Below, piece after piece: positions 7,922 to 15,891 of a stretch of DNA of 48,453 nt. The notes beneath the pieces are model-generated. The model was not told the DNA's origin and did not search any database. It saw only the letters and a list, made by a program, of their open reading frames with translations. Location of the stretch: positions 1-48,453 of the forward strand of contig CACYCZ010000142.1 in the NCBI GenBank assembly GCA_902773055.1, in the 5' to 3' direction. Each line of letters opens with the position of its first letter. Position 1 is the stretch's first letter. This DNA is from an uncultured Bacteroidales bacterium. Lineage in GTDB: Bacteria; Bacteroidota; Bacteroidia; Bacteroidales; Bacteroidaceae. Position numbers and translations under genes: made by a program.

Positions 7922-9049
7922 ATGAATAGTGTAGCAATACTTATTTACGATTATTCCCTGCTTGGAGGGGTACAGAAGGTTACCCTCAACTTGACAAACC
8001 TGTTGCTTCAAAATGGGATTTCTGTGAAGTGCCTCATATCTCTGCAGAGTACGAATGATATTCAGTACGAATATCCCATAGATATTGAAATTATTCACAA
8101 TGATTATCCTACAGCGCAGCAATTGGAAAATATTGTGGCGAAATACGAAATAAGTCATGTCATTGCGCAGGTGGAGAACCTTAAACTGTTTTATCCTGTT
8201 ATCAGGAATCTGTCTGCCATTGGCTGTAAGGTATTTCCTGTCTTGCACAGTACACCTTATTACTGGATAAAAAAGTATTATGATTGGCAGCAATATATCA
8301 CGTCGCCACGTTTTCTTGTCCAGTATCTCAAAATGGCTTTATACTGGAAGCCTTTACACATGAAATTGTTCAGAAGTATAGTCAGCCAGTATGGAATGAT
8401 ATGTGTCGGCCGACAGGCTAAAAAGGAATTATGTCATATCCTGAAGCTGCCGGAAGATACACCGCAGATAAGGTATATTTGCAATCCTATAGATATTTCA
8501 CCGCTGGAAGGGGAGGGCGAAAAGGAAAATATTATGGTATATGCCGGCAGGCTTAGTTTTGAGAAACGTCCTATGCTGATGCTGAAATTATGGAAAAGTC
8601 TGTGCGCAATTCATCCAGACTGGCGTTTTATTATCTTGGGTGATGGTCCTGACAGGAAAAAGATGGAGCGCTATATCAGCAGGCATCACATGGAAAGAAT
8701 AGAGTTGCCAGGTACTGTGAGGAATGTAACAGAATACTTGAAACGTAGCAAGATATCAGTTCTTTTGTCCAAATATGAGGGTCTGAGTACATCAATGCTT
8801 GAGGCGGCATATAATAATAATGCCCTTATTGTTGCCCGAAGCGATGGAGGTGCTGTTGACATCGTAGCAGACCAACTTAATGGCTTTATCATTAACGTTA
8901 ATGACTTTGCCTCCCTTGTCAGTCGTGCAAGTGAACTGATGGAGGCAAATGGGCAGAAAGCCGTCAGTATGGGTAACAGGAACAATGCTGTCCTGAAAGA
9001 ATTCAATAAAACAAGTATTTTTGCGCAGTGGGAAAGACTCCTCCAATAG
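7922..9049 (+). CDS. GT4-family glycosyltransferase
   Basis: A 375-residue GT-B fold glycosyltransferase of family 4. It begins SVAILIYDYSLLGGVQKV, the glycine-rich acceptor-side loop. The C-terminal nucleotide-sugar domain has IMVYAGRLSFEKRP, FIILGDGPDRKKME, a VTEYLKRSKISVLLSKYEG segment and the E-x7-E motif in EGLSTSMLEAAY (about residues 284-295). It follows the GT2 gene by 8 bases and probably acts on the same glycan. It faces thrC convergently, with 15 bases between stops and no clear hairpin between them. No signal peptide. The sugar and acceptor cannot be inferred. Confidence 0.88.
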   Translation: MNSVAILIYDYSLLGGVQKVTLNLTNLLLQNGISVKCLISLQSTNDIQYEYPIDIEIIHNDYPTAQQLENIVAKYEISHVIAQVENLKLFYPVIRNLSAIGCKVFPVLHSTPYYWIKKYYDWQQYITSPRFLVQYLKMALYWKPLHMKLFRSIVSQYGMICVGRQAKKELCHILKLPEDTPQIRYICNPIDISPLEGEGEKENIMVYAGRLSFEKRPMLMLKLWKSLCAIHPDWRFIILGDGPDRKKMERYISRHHMERIELPGTVRNVTEYLKRSKISVLLSKYEGLSTSMLEAAYNNNALIVARSDGGAVDIVADQLNGFIINVNDFASLVSRASELMEANGQKAVSMGNRNNAVLKEFNKTSIFAQWERLLQ

Positions 9050-9064
9050 CGGTACTTGTTTTTT

Positions 9065-10369
9065 TTATCTATTCATCATGTAATTTTTGAATGCTGAGAA
9101 ATCCTTTGACAGGGGGACACTCTGCTTTGTGCCCTTCATAAAGGCTGCCAGCCTGGAAGGGACAGAGAATTCTTTGCCTATGATTGCTTCTACCGTTGAT
9201 TGGAATTTTGCAGGATGAGCTGTTTCGCAGAAGAATCCCACTTCGTTATCGGCCAGGTTATCCTCAAGTGCCCGATAACCGCATGCACCGTGAGGATCTA
9301 ACAGATATCCTGTCTCTCTATAACATTTTTCTATGGATGCAGCAATCTGACTGTCAGTATAGGTGCATCCTTGGATATCCTTACAAATGGCATGATAATT
9401 ACCCTGATATAGGTCAATGATGCGTGCGAAGTTGCTGGGGTTACCCACATCCATAGCATTAGCGATTGTCTGAATGCTGGGCTGAGGCTCGTATTTACCA
9501 GTCTGTAGATATTTGAAGAAAACATCATTGGCATTGTTGGCAGCTATGAAACGCTTTATCGGCAACCCCATCCGTTTCCCGAACAGAGCTGAGCAGATGT
9601 TTCCAAAATTACCGCTGGGTACGCATGCGACTAAGTTATCAGCCAGTCCGATACGCTTCATCTGGGCATAGGCATAAAAATAGTAGAAAGCCTGAGGCAG
9701 GAATCTTGCTACATTAATGCTGTTGGCTGACGTCAGAACCATGTGTCTGTTCAGTTCTTCATCCATGAAGGCATTTTTTACCAGTGCCTGACAGTCATCA
9801 AATACGCCGTCAATCTCTAATGCTGTAATATTTTTACCCAATGTGGTAAACTGACATTCCTGAATGGCGCTGACCTTTCCTTTGGGATATAATACGTAAA
9901 CATGGATGCCGTCTACGCCGAGGAATCCATTGGCGACTGCACTTCCGGTATCACCGCTGGTAGCTACAAGGACATTGACCAGTCCCTTATTGTTGCCTTG
10001 TTGCCTGAAGTAACCCAGCATCCGTGCCATGAAGCGTGCACCGACGTCCTTGAAAGCTAAGGTGGGCCCATGAAAGAGTTCCAGACTATAGATATTATTC
10101 TTTACCTTGACAACGGGACAGTCAAATTGGAGGGTGTCATATACTATATCTTTCAAGTCATTTTGGGGAATATCCTCTCCAAAGAAGGCTTGGGCAACCC
10201 TATAGGCAATTTCACGGAATGATAGTCGGTCGATTTCTGCGTAGAAATCATCTGTGAGGGGAACTATCCTCTCGGGCATGAACAAACCCTTGTCAGCAGC
10301 CAGCCCTTGGGTCACGGCCTCTTGCAGAGTGGCCAAGGGAGCAATACCATTCGTACTGTAATATTTCAT
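9065..10369 (-). CDS. thrC: Threonine synthase
   Basis: A 434-residue PLP enzyme converting O-phosphohomoserine and water to threonine and phosphate. The start MKYYSTNGIAPLATLQEAVTQGLAADKGLFMPE is typical of the thrC group. LFHGPTLAFKDVGARF carries the PLP lysine (K107), VATSGDTGSAVANGF binds the cofactor phosphate, and ACVPSGNFGNICS is the second glycine-rich segment. Length matches the long (about 430-residue) class. It is the last gene of the thrA operon: its ATG lies 4 bases after the stop of the PGM-like gene, consistent with translational coupling. Cytoplasmic. Confidence 0.96.
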   Translation of the reverse strand: MKYYSTNGIAPLATLQEAVTQGLAADKGLFMPERIVPLTDDFYAEIDRLSFREIAYRVAQAFFGEDIPQNDLKDIVYDTLQFDCPVVKVKNNIYSLELFHGPTLAFKDVGARFMARMLGYFRQQGNNKGLVNVLVATSGDTGSAVANGFLGVDGIHVYVLYPKGKVSAIQECQFTTLGKNITALEIDGVFDDCQALVKNAFMDEELNRHMVLTSANSINVARFLPQAFYYFYAYAQMKRIGLADNLVACVPSGNFGNICSALFGKRMGLPIKRFIAANNANDVFFKYLQTGKYEPQPSIQTIANAMDVGNPSNFARIIDLYQGNYHAICKDIQGCTYTDSQIAASIEKCYRETGYLLDPHGACGYRALEDNLADNEVGFFCETAHPAKFQSTVEAIIGKEFSVPSRLAAFMKGTKQSVPLSKDFSAFKNYMMNR

Positions 10370-10373
10370 ACTC

Positions 10374-11615
10374 TTATTGTATTTTCATAAATTCACGTAT
10401 AAACTCACTTAGATGGAGCATGCCATAATATCCCTCCACGCAACTGGTTTCGTTGTACTCTCTTACCTCATCGGGTTTAATGCCAGGATGCCATATCAGG
10501 AAGGGAACCGGTTCGTTTACATGGGTGCGCAGTTCCACAGGTGTAGGATGATCTGGCAAAACAGCGATGCAGACACTTTCCTCCCAGTGAGACACTTCTT
10601 CATAAATGGGTTTGACAATTCTCTGGTCCAGATATTCTATTGTCTTTAGTTTCAGGTTTACATCACCATCGTGTCCGGCCTCGTCTGATGCCTCCAAATG
10701 AAGAAATACGAAATCATCGTTTCTCAGAGCGTTGATGGCTGCTTGAGCCTTACCTTCATAATTGGTATTCGCCAGTCCTGTTGCGCCTTCAACATCAATA
10801 ATCTTCAATCCAGCATAGTGGCCGATGCCTCTTATCAGGTCAACGGCGGAGATGACAGCTCCTTCCTTTATGGAAGGGAAATATTGTCCCAGCGGTTTCA
10901 TCTTGGGGCGATATCCGCCGCTCCACGGCCATATGGAATTGGCCTGATCAACCTTCCTTGACCTGCGTTCCTGATTAAAAGGATGCTTGGCCAGCAGTTC
11001 CTGGGATTTTAATATCAAGTCATTGAGCAGACTGGCGGTTTCTGGTGCAGTCATTCTGCCGTCATGTTTGTCATCGCAGCCTTTTTCGGGCCTGATCAAC
11101 AGGGGCTCCCAGTCTTTGTCGGGATAGTCATGAGGGGGAGCACATTCCAGATGTTTGTTTCCGTTCTTGATAATCAAGAGGTGCCTGTACTGGATGCCGG
11201 TAATAAACTTGATGTTTTCATTTCCCAGTTTTTCATCCAGATATCGTATCAGCATATCACCTTCCTCTGTTGTCAGATGTCCGCCATGATGATTCTTAAT
11301 CTTTCCGTTTTCCAGACATACGATGTTGCATCTTATGGCCATGTCTTCCGGCTGCATTTCGTAGCCTATGCTGGCAGCCTCAAGGGGGCCGCGTCCTTCG
11401 TAGACGCTGGTCAAGTCATATCCCAGGATGGCCGTGTTGGCTACTTCGCTGCCAGGCAGGAATCCTTCGGGGATAGTCTGGAGGCGTCCGGTGCGTCCTG
11501 AACGGGCCAGCATATCCATATAAGGTGTATGGGCATATTGGAGGGGAGTCTTGCCGCCTAATATGTCTATGGGATGATCGGCCATGCCGTCACCTAATAT
11601 AATGATGTGTTTCAT
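10374..11615 (-). CDS. PGM-like homoserine kinase candidate (cofactor-independent phosphoglycerate mutase family)
   Basis: A 413-residue member of the alkaline-phosphatase-superfamily phosphoglycerate mutase family (ApgM / archaeal type). IIILGDGMAD at the N-terminus supplies the metal-binding Asp, PEGFLPGSEVANTAILGYD holds the active-site Ser region, and LEASDEAGHDGD and VLPDHPTPV supply further metal ligands. The reading frame extends 13 codons upstream, but MKHIIILGDGM at 11615 is the natural start and avoids overlapping thrA. No classical GHMP homoserine kinase (thrB) lies in the operon; this gene occupies its place between thrA and thrC. Work on Bacteroides thetaiotaomicron supports a PGM-like homoserine kinase in this setting, so phosphorylation of homoserine is the likely job. 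A glycolytic mutase remains the alternative. Confidence 0.85.
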   Translation of the reverse strand: MKHIIILGDGMADHPIDILGGKTPLQYAHTPYMDMLARSGRTGRLQTIPEGFLPGSEVANTAILGYDLTSVYEGRGPLEAASIGYEMQPEDMAIRCNIVCLENGKIKNHHGGHLTTEEGDMLIRYLDEKLGNENIKFITGIQYRHLLIIKNGNKHLECAPPHDYPDKDWEPLLIRPEKGCDDKHDGRMTAPETASLLNDLILKSQELLAKHPFNQERRSRKVDQANSIWPWSGGYRPKMKPLGQYFPSIKEGAVISAVDLIRGIGHYAGLKIIDVEGATGLANTNYEGKAQAAINALRNDDFVFLHLEASDEAGHDGDVNLKLKTIEYLDQRIVKPIYEEVSHWEESVCIAVLPDHPTPVELRTHVNEPVPFLIWHPGIKPDEVREYNETSCVEGYYGMLHLSEFIREFMKIQ

Positions 11616-11622
11616 CGGCAAA

Positions 11623-14052
11623 TCAGATATTGGCGATAGACATGATATTGGCAAAAACTCCTGCTGCCGTCACACTGGCGCCGGCACCGTATCCTTTTAT
11701 CATCATTGGATAGTCTCTGTAGCGTTCTGTCGTCAGCAGGATAATGTTGTTTGAACTTTCCAGATTGTAGAAGGGGTGCTGCTTGTCGACGGCTTCCAGG
11801 GAAACTTTTGTCTTTCCTGACTCTGCAACGGCAACAAAGCGCCAGCGTTTTCCAGCATTTTCTACTTCTTTGCGTTTCTGCTCAAATGTCTCGTCATACG
11901 AAGGTATCTTTTTCCAGAATGTCTCCAGCGTTCCTTCAAAATACTCTTCGGGTATGAACAGGTGCTTTTCCACGTCTTCCTGCTCTATCTTGTATCCTGC
12001 CTCACGGGCCAGAATGACAAGTTTTCTGATGACATCCTTGCCGCTTAAATCTATTCGGGGGTCAGGCTCGCTGTACCCCTGTTCCTTAGCCCTCCTGATG
12101 GTTTCTGAGAGGGGAACGTCTGCGGAGAGCTCGTTGAAGATAAAGTTCAGTGTTCCGCTGACTACGGCCTCAATCTTCAGTATTCTGTCGCCTGAGTTCA
12201 GCAAATCGTTGATTGTGCCAATAATGGGCAGTCCGGCCCCGACGTTGGTTTCAAACAGGAATTTTACGCCACGTCTCAGGGCAGTCTGCTTTAAATTTGC
12301 ATAGTTTTCATACGATGAAGATGCTGCTATTTTGTTGGCTGCCACTACGTTGATGTTATGCTCAAGTAGGGTCTGGTATATTGTGGCCACTTCCTTGCTT
12401 GCCGTGCAATCTACGAAAACACTGTTGAAGATATTCATTTTTATGATTTCGTCAAGCAGGTGGTTTATGTCACTGGCAGGGGCTTTCTTCAGTTCCTCGT
12501 TGTATGTGTCCAGATTGATGCCGTCGCGGTTGAACAGGGCGTTCTTGCTGTTGGCTATGCCTACGATGTTTAATTTCAGGTGGCGTGTCTGTATGAGCTT
12601 TTCATACTGGGCATGGATCTGGTCTATCAGATGTCCTCCTACTGTACCCACTCCGCAGATAAACAGGTTCAGTTCCTTGTTTTCAGACAGGAAGAATGAA
12701 TCGTGGAGTACGTTCATGGTTTTTCTCAACAGGCTGCTGTTGACGACAAAGGAGATGTTGGTTTCTGATGCACCTTGGGCGCAGGCAATGACGCTGATAC
12801 CGCTTCTGCCCAGTGCGCCAAATAACTTGCCGGCAATACCAGGTGTGTGCTTCATGTTTTCACCCACAATGGCTACAGTGGCTAAACCTGTTTCGGCCTG
12901 CATGGGATAGAGTGCACCTGTTTCTATTTCCTTGGCAAATTCGTTGTTGAGTACTTTGATGGCAGCCTGAAGGTCAGCCTCCTGAACACCTATTGATGTT
13001 GAGTTTTCTGATGACGCCTGGCTTACCATGAATACTGAAATGCCTGAATCGGCCAAAGCGGTAAATATGCGGCGGTTGACACCGATTACACCTACCATGG
13101 ATAATCCTGATACGGTTATCAGTGCTGTTCCGTTGATACTGGATATACCTTTGATGGGCTTGGTGTCGCCTTCGATCTTTGCCTTTATGATTGTTCCCTT
13201 GTTTTCGGGGTTAAACGTATTCAGTATGCGTATGGGAATGTTTTTTACACATACGGGATAGATGGTCGGCGGATATACCACCTTGGCGCCGAAGTTGCAC
13301 AGTTCGGTAGCCTCGACGTAGCTTAGCTGGTCAATGGTATAGGCTCCGGGGATGACGCGTGGATCGGCTGTCATGAATCCGTTGACATCGGTCCATATTT
13401 CCAATACTTCGGCTTCGAGGGCTGCTGCAATGATGGATGCTGTATAGTCGCTGCCGCCTCTGCCCAGATTGGTCGTTTCGCCCGACTGCTTGTCGGAACT
13501 GATGAAACCGGGACATACAGTGACATGGGGCAGGGTCTTGAATGCCTTTTTTACCAAGGCATTGGTCTCTTCTACTGCCAGATAGTGTTTTCCATGTTTA
13601 TACTCTGTCTTGATGAAGGTGCGGGAGTCTTTCCACTCGGCGCCGTCAATGAGTGCTGTCACTATGGGGCTGCTCAGCCGTTCGCCGTAACTGACAATAG
13701 CTGCCATTGTCTTTGGACTCAGGTCTTTTATCAGATGTACGCCGTATAGGATGGAGCGAAGCTCGTCAAACAGGACATTAATCTTCTTCATCAGTTCCTC
13801 TCTTTTCAAATCATCGGTGATGACGGTATTGATCATGTCTCTGTGTCTTTTCAGCATTTCCAGATATTCGTCCTCGTAGCCGCCTCCTTTTTCGAGGGCC
13901 AGGTTTGAGGTCTTGATGAGTTTATCGGTTATGCCGCCCAGTGCACTGACCACTACAATACAATCTTCTTCCTGAGATTCAACGATTTTCTTCAGACTCA
14001 GGATACTTTCTACGGAACCTACAGATGTTCCTCCAAATTTTAATACTTTCAT
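11623..14052 (-). CDS. thrA: Bifunctional aspartate kinase / homoserine dehydrogenase
   Basis: An 809-residue fusion covering the first and third steps from aspartate to threonine. Residues 1 to about 290 are the kinase (KFGGTSVGS at 4-12; GRGGSDYTA; ADPRVIPGA). Residues about 310-455 hold two ACT-type regulatory modules (ALITVSGLSMVGVIGVNRRIF; VAIVGENMKHTPGIAGKLF), which normally bind threonine for feedback inhibition. Residues about 460-809 are homoserine dehydrogenase: the NAD(P) loop FICGVGTVGG (about 461-470), VDCTA, NKIA, SGTLNFIF and YSEPDPRIDLSGKDV. Length fits ThrA/MetL. It heads the operon with the PGM-like kinase and thrC. A -7 box (14115-14122) and a T-followed hairpin (14069-14093) lie upstream. 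Confidence 0.96.
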   Translation of the reverse strand: MKVLKFGGTSVGSVESILSLKKIVESQEEDCIVVVSALGGITDKLIKTSNLALEKGGGYEDEYLEMLKRHRDMINTVITDDLKREELMKKINVLFDELRSILYGVHLIKDLSPKTMAAIVSYGERLSSPIVTALIDGAEWKDSRTFIKTEYKHGKHYLAVEETNALVKKAFKTLPHVTVCPGFISSDKQSGETTNLGRGGSDYTASIIAAALEAEVLEIWTDVNGFMTADPRVIPGAYTIDQLSYVEATELCNFGAKVVYPPTIYPVCVKNIPIRILNTFNPENKGTIIKAKIEGDTKPIKGISSINGTALITVSGLSMVGVIGVNRRIFTALADSGISVFMVSQASSENSTSIGVQEADLQAAIKVLNNEFAKEIETGALYPMQAETGLATVAIVGENMKHTPGIAGKLFGALGRSGISVIACAQGASETNISFVVNSSLLRKTMNVLHDSFFLSENKELNLFICGVGTVGGHLIDQIHAQYEKLIQTRHLKLNIVGIANSKNALFNRDGINLDTYNEELKKAPASDINHLLDEIIKMNIFNSVFVDCTASKEVATIYQTLLEHNINVVAANKIAASSSYENYANLKQTALRRGVKFLFETNVGAGLPIIGTINDLLNSGDRILKIEAVVSGTLNFIFNELSADVPLSETIRRAKEQGYSEPDPRIDLSGKDVIRKLVILAREAGYKIEQEDVEKHLFIPEEYFEGTLETFWKKIPSYDETFEQKRKEVENAGKRWRFVAVAESGKTKVSLEAVDKQHPFYNLESSNNIILLTTERYRDYPMMIKGYGAGASVTAAGVFANIMSIANI

Positions 14053-14068
14053 TATCGCGCTATGATTG

Positions 14069-14093
14069 AAAAAAAGGTACTCACAAGCGTACC
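14069..14093 (-). promoter_or_regulatory. Leader hairpin followed by a T-run ahead of thrA
   Basis: In the minus-strand leader GGTAC and GTACC pair around an eight-base loop that can add one more C-G pair after a G-A mismatch. Seven Ts follow directly, and the hairpin ends 16 bases before the thrA ATG. It looks like a weak intrinsic terminator within the leader, so attenuation is possible. I see no leader peptide rich in Thr or Ile codons. Confidence 0.3.
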
Positions 14094-14114
14094 GTTACTC
14101 TGTTAATAATGATG

Positions 14115-14122
14115 CAAAATTA
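14115..14122 (-). promoter_or_regulatory. -7 promoter box of the thrA operon
   Basis: Read on the minus strand this is TAATTTTG, fitting TAnnTTTG. It predicts a transcript start about 55 bases before the thrA ATG. A matching TTTG 19-21 bases upstream is not evident. Confidence 0.55.
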
Positions 14123-14247
14123 CTTATTTTTTAGTAGGTCGCCTATGCCTGCATAGCCAATTGTTTCCCTCTGAAGTGCTGTGGCTGGTAAATATTTTTT
14201 TTCCTGTTCTGTTTTGCCATGTTCAGGAAACAAAAGTGCCGTGTGCG

Positions 14248-15468
14248 TCAGATGGCATTCTGAATGTCTTCGCCGCAGATGATTCTTTCAATGCGGCCTA
14301 CACATTTGTCTTTTGTAAAGTTCTGCTTGTAATATTCATATCCGTTTGAACCGAGTTTGTCCAGTTCTTCCCTTGGCAGGCTGGATATGGTCTTTATTTT
14401 TTGTGCAAGCCCTTCATAGTCGTCGGCATCAACACACCATCCGCAGGACGACTTCCTTATGACATCGGCTCCTTCGCCGTTGATGATGCCCATGATGGGT
14501 TTGCCTATTGCCATGTATGCCTGTATCTTGGCGGGGAGCGTCATGTTGAATACCAGCTGGTTGCGCAAGGGGAGCAACATGACGTCGGCTTTCTCGAAAA
14601 ATGATGACATCGTCTCGATGGGGAATCGTCCGTATTGATGTACGGTATCTGCCAGTCCGTTGTCGGCCACATATTGATCGGCCCATCTTTTTTTCCTGCC
14701 ATCGCCTATGAATATCCAATGAATGTCCTTGTTGTCCTTGGTCAGTCTTGCCGCCTTCATGACGTTGTCCAGGTTCTGAGCTTCTCCGTAGTTGCCGGCA
14801 AACATCACTTTGAACCCTTCGGGGAGTTGGGGAATCTCGCACTGGCTGCGCTGTGTCACTGCTTCGTCACACCAGTTGGGCAGATATACTATTTTCTCGT
14901 TTTTTACGCCCTTGTCTGTCAGCATCTTGCGGAAGCCTGATGAGGATATCAGAATCTTGGTGCTGTTTCGGTAGAAGATACTCATCATCCTTTCCACGGC
15001 ACTGTACACTTTCTTGTTGCGGATACCGCCGGCAATAAGGCTCTCGGGCCACATGTCCAGAATCCACAGGTGCATCGGGATCTTTTGGATTTTCTTTACT
15101 ATCAGTGCGGGAATGGCAATAAAGGCGGGGGAGGTATCATGGATGAAGACACATTCAAAACGGTTTGTCAATGCTTCCCACAGGCCATAGAAGGTGAAAA
15201 AGAAGATAGCCGACATATAGTTCAGTATCATCCTGAACTTCTTGCCGTTGCCTTTGGGAATAACCGGAACACGTATGACAGTCACTCCGTTTATTTCCTC
15301 CCTGCGCTTCTTGAATAATGAATACCCGTCATAAAACTTGCCTTGGGGATAATCTGGTATGCTGGTCAGTACCGTGACATCATGCCCCCGTTGCGCCATT
15401 TCAAACGCGACATCATTAATCCGAAACGATTCCGGCATAAAATGATTTGTGACTATCAGTATCTTCAC
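14248..15468 (-). CDS. GT4-family glycosyltransferase, WbuB-like
   Basis: A 406-residue GT-B glycosyltransferase resembling the WbuB group, which often transfers amino sugars in O-antigen or capsule synthesis. The N-terminus KILIVTNHFMPESFRINDVAFEMAQRGH is typical of the group, as are WILDMWPESLIAGG and SSSGFRKML. The nucleotide-sugar domain has VMFAGNYGEAQNLDNVMKA, WIFIGDGRKK, and MTLPAKIQAYMAIGKPIMG near the end. One hydrophobic stretch (about residues 80-100, ILNYMSAIFFFTFYGLWEAL) may anchor it to the membrane. It stands alone, with gaps of about 200 bases to thrA and 420 bases to the next upstream gene. Sugar unknown. Confidence 0.87.
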   Translation of the reverse strand: MKILIVTNHFMPESFRINDVAFEMAQRGHDVTVLTSIPDYPQGKFYDGYSLFKKRREEINGVTVIRVPVIPKGNGKKFRMILNYMSAIFFFTFYGLWEALTNRFECVFIHDTSPAFIAIPALIVKKIQKIPMHLWILDMWPESLIAGGIRNKKVYSAVERMMSIFYRNSTKILISSSGFRKMLTDKGVKNEKIVYLPNWCDEAVTQRSQCEIPQLPEGFKVMFAGNYGEAQNLDNVMKAARLTKDNKDIHWIFIGDGRKKRWADQYVADNGLADTVHQYGRFPIETMSSFFEKADVMLLPLRNQLVFNMTLPAKIQAYMAIGKPIMGIINGEGADVIRKSSCGWCVDADDYEGLAQKIKTISSLPREELDKLGSNGYEYYKQNFTKDKCVGRIERIICGEDIQNAI

Positions 15469-15652
15469 CGTTTATACAACTATTGACTTTAGGCAAACAA
15501 TATACAAAGGTACACTTATTTTTTCAATTGGTAGGTATTTGTGCTCAAAACATTGCTCCTGTGCGGGTAATTCCCTGCGGCAGGCGGTTTTTAACAAAAT
15601 TAACATTGATTAACAATTGTTGTATCCGTGCCGGCATTATTAAAAAAATCTC

Positions 15653-15726
15653 AGGCCTTGCTGTTTTTACTGGCAGGCCTGCCAGTTTTGACGCGCAGGC
15701 CTGCCAGTGAAGACCAGCAGGCCTGC
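15653..15726. repeat. Palindromic AGGCCTGC array, 22-base period
   Basis: AGGCCT occurs at 15653, 15675, 15697 and 15719, exactly 22 bases apart each time. Units two to four share AGGCCTGC and two share AGGCCTGCCAGT; the rest of each unit varies except for a GC before the next core. Bases 15669-15686 form a perfect 18-base palindrome, ACTGGCAGGCCTGCCAGT. The same core with the same 22-base spacing reappears at 48417 and 48439. Confidence 0.8.
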
Positions 15727-15765
15727 AAAAAATACCCCCGCCACAATGCTTTCTGGCGAGGGTAT
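15727..15765 (-). terminator. Intrinsic terminator of the alpha/alpha-barrel gene
   Basis: On the minus strand ATACCC-CGCC pairs with GGCG-GGGTAT around a 12-base loop with one internal mismatch, followed by TTTTTT (plus-strand A-run at 15727-15732). It lies about 125 bases after the stop of the gene at 15892. Confidence 0.75.
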
Positions 15766-15891
15766 GCTATAGCTGAATAAACAATCCGTTACAGTGTTAA
15801 TTATTGTTAATACCGCAACAGATTATTGTCAGGATGACGGGAATGGGGGGATGTCCCTAAAGCAAAGCCGACAGGTATGCGGCTATTGTTG

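Larger units (their letters stand above)
15469..15891. other. Intergenic region with 22-base repeats and a terminator
   Basis: No convincing coding frame. It contains the AGGCCTGC repeat array (15653-15726) directly next to the terminator of the minus-strand secreted-protein gene (15727-15765). Confidence 0.6.

Noticed and set aside
15653-15726. Array considered as a CRISPR
   Set aside because: Period of only 22 bases, a core of 6-12 bases, four units, no cas genes; spacing and palindromes do not fit CRISPR repeats.
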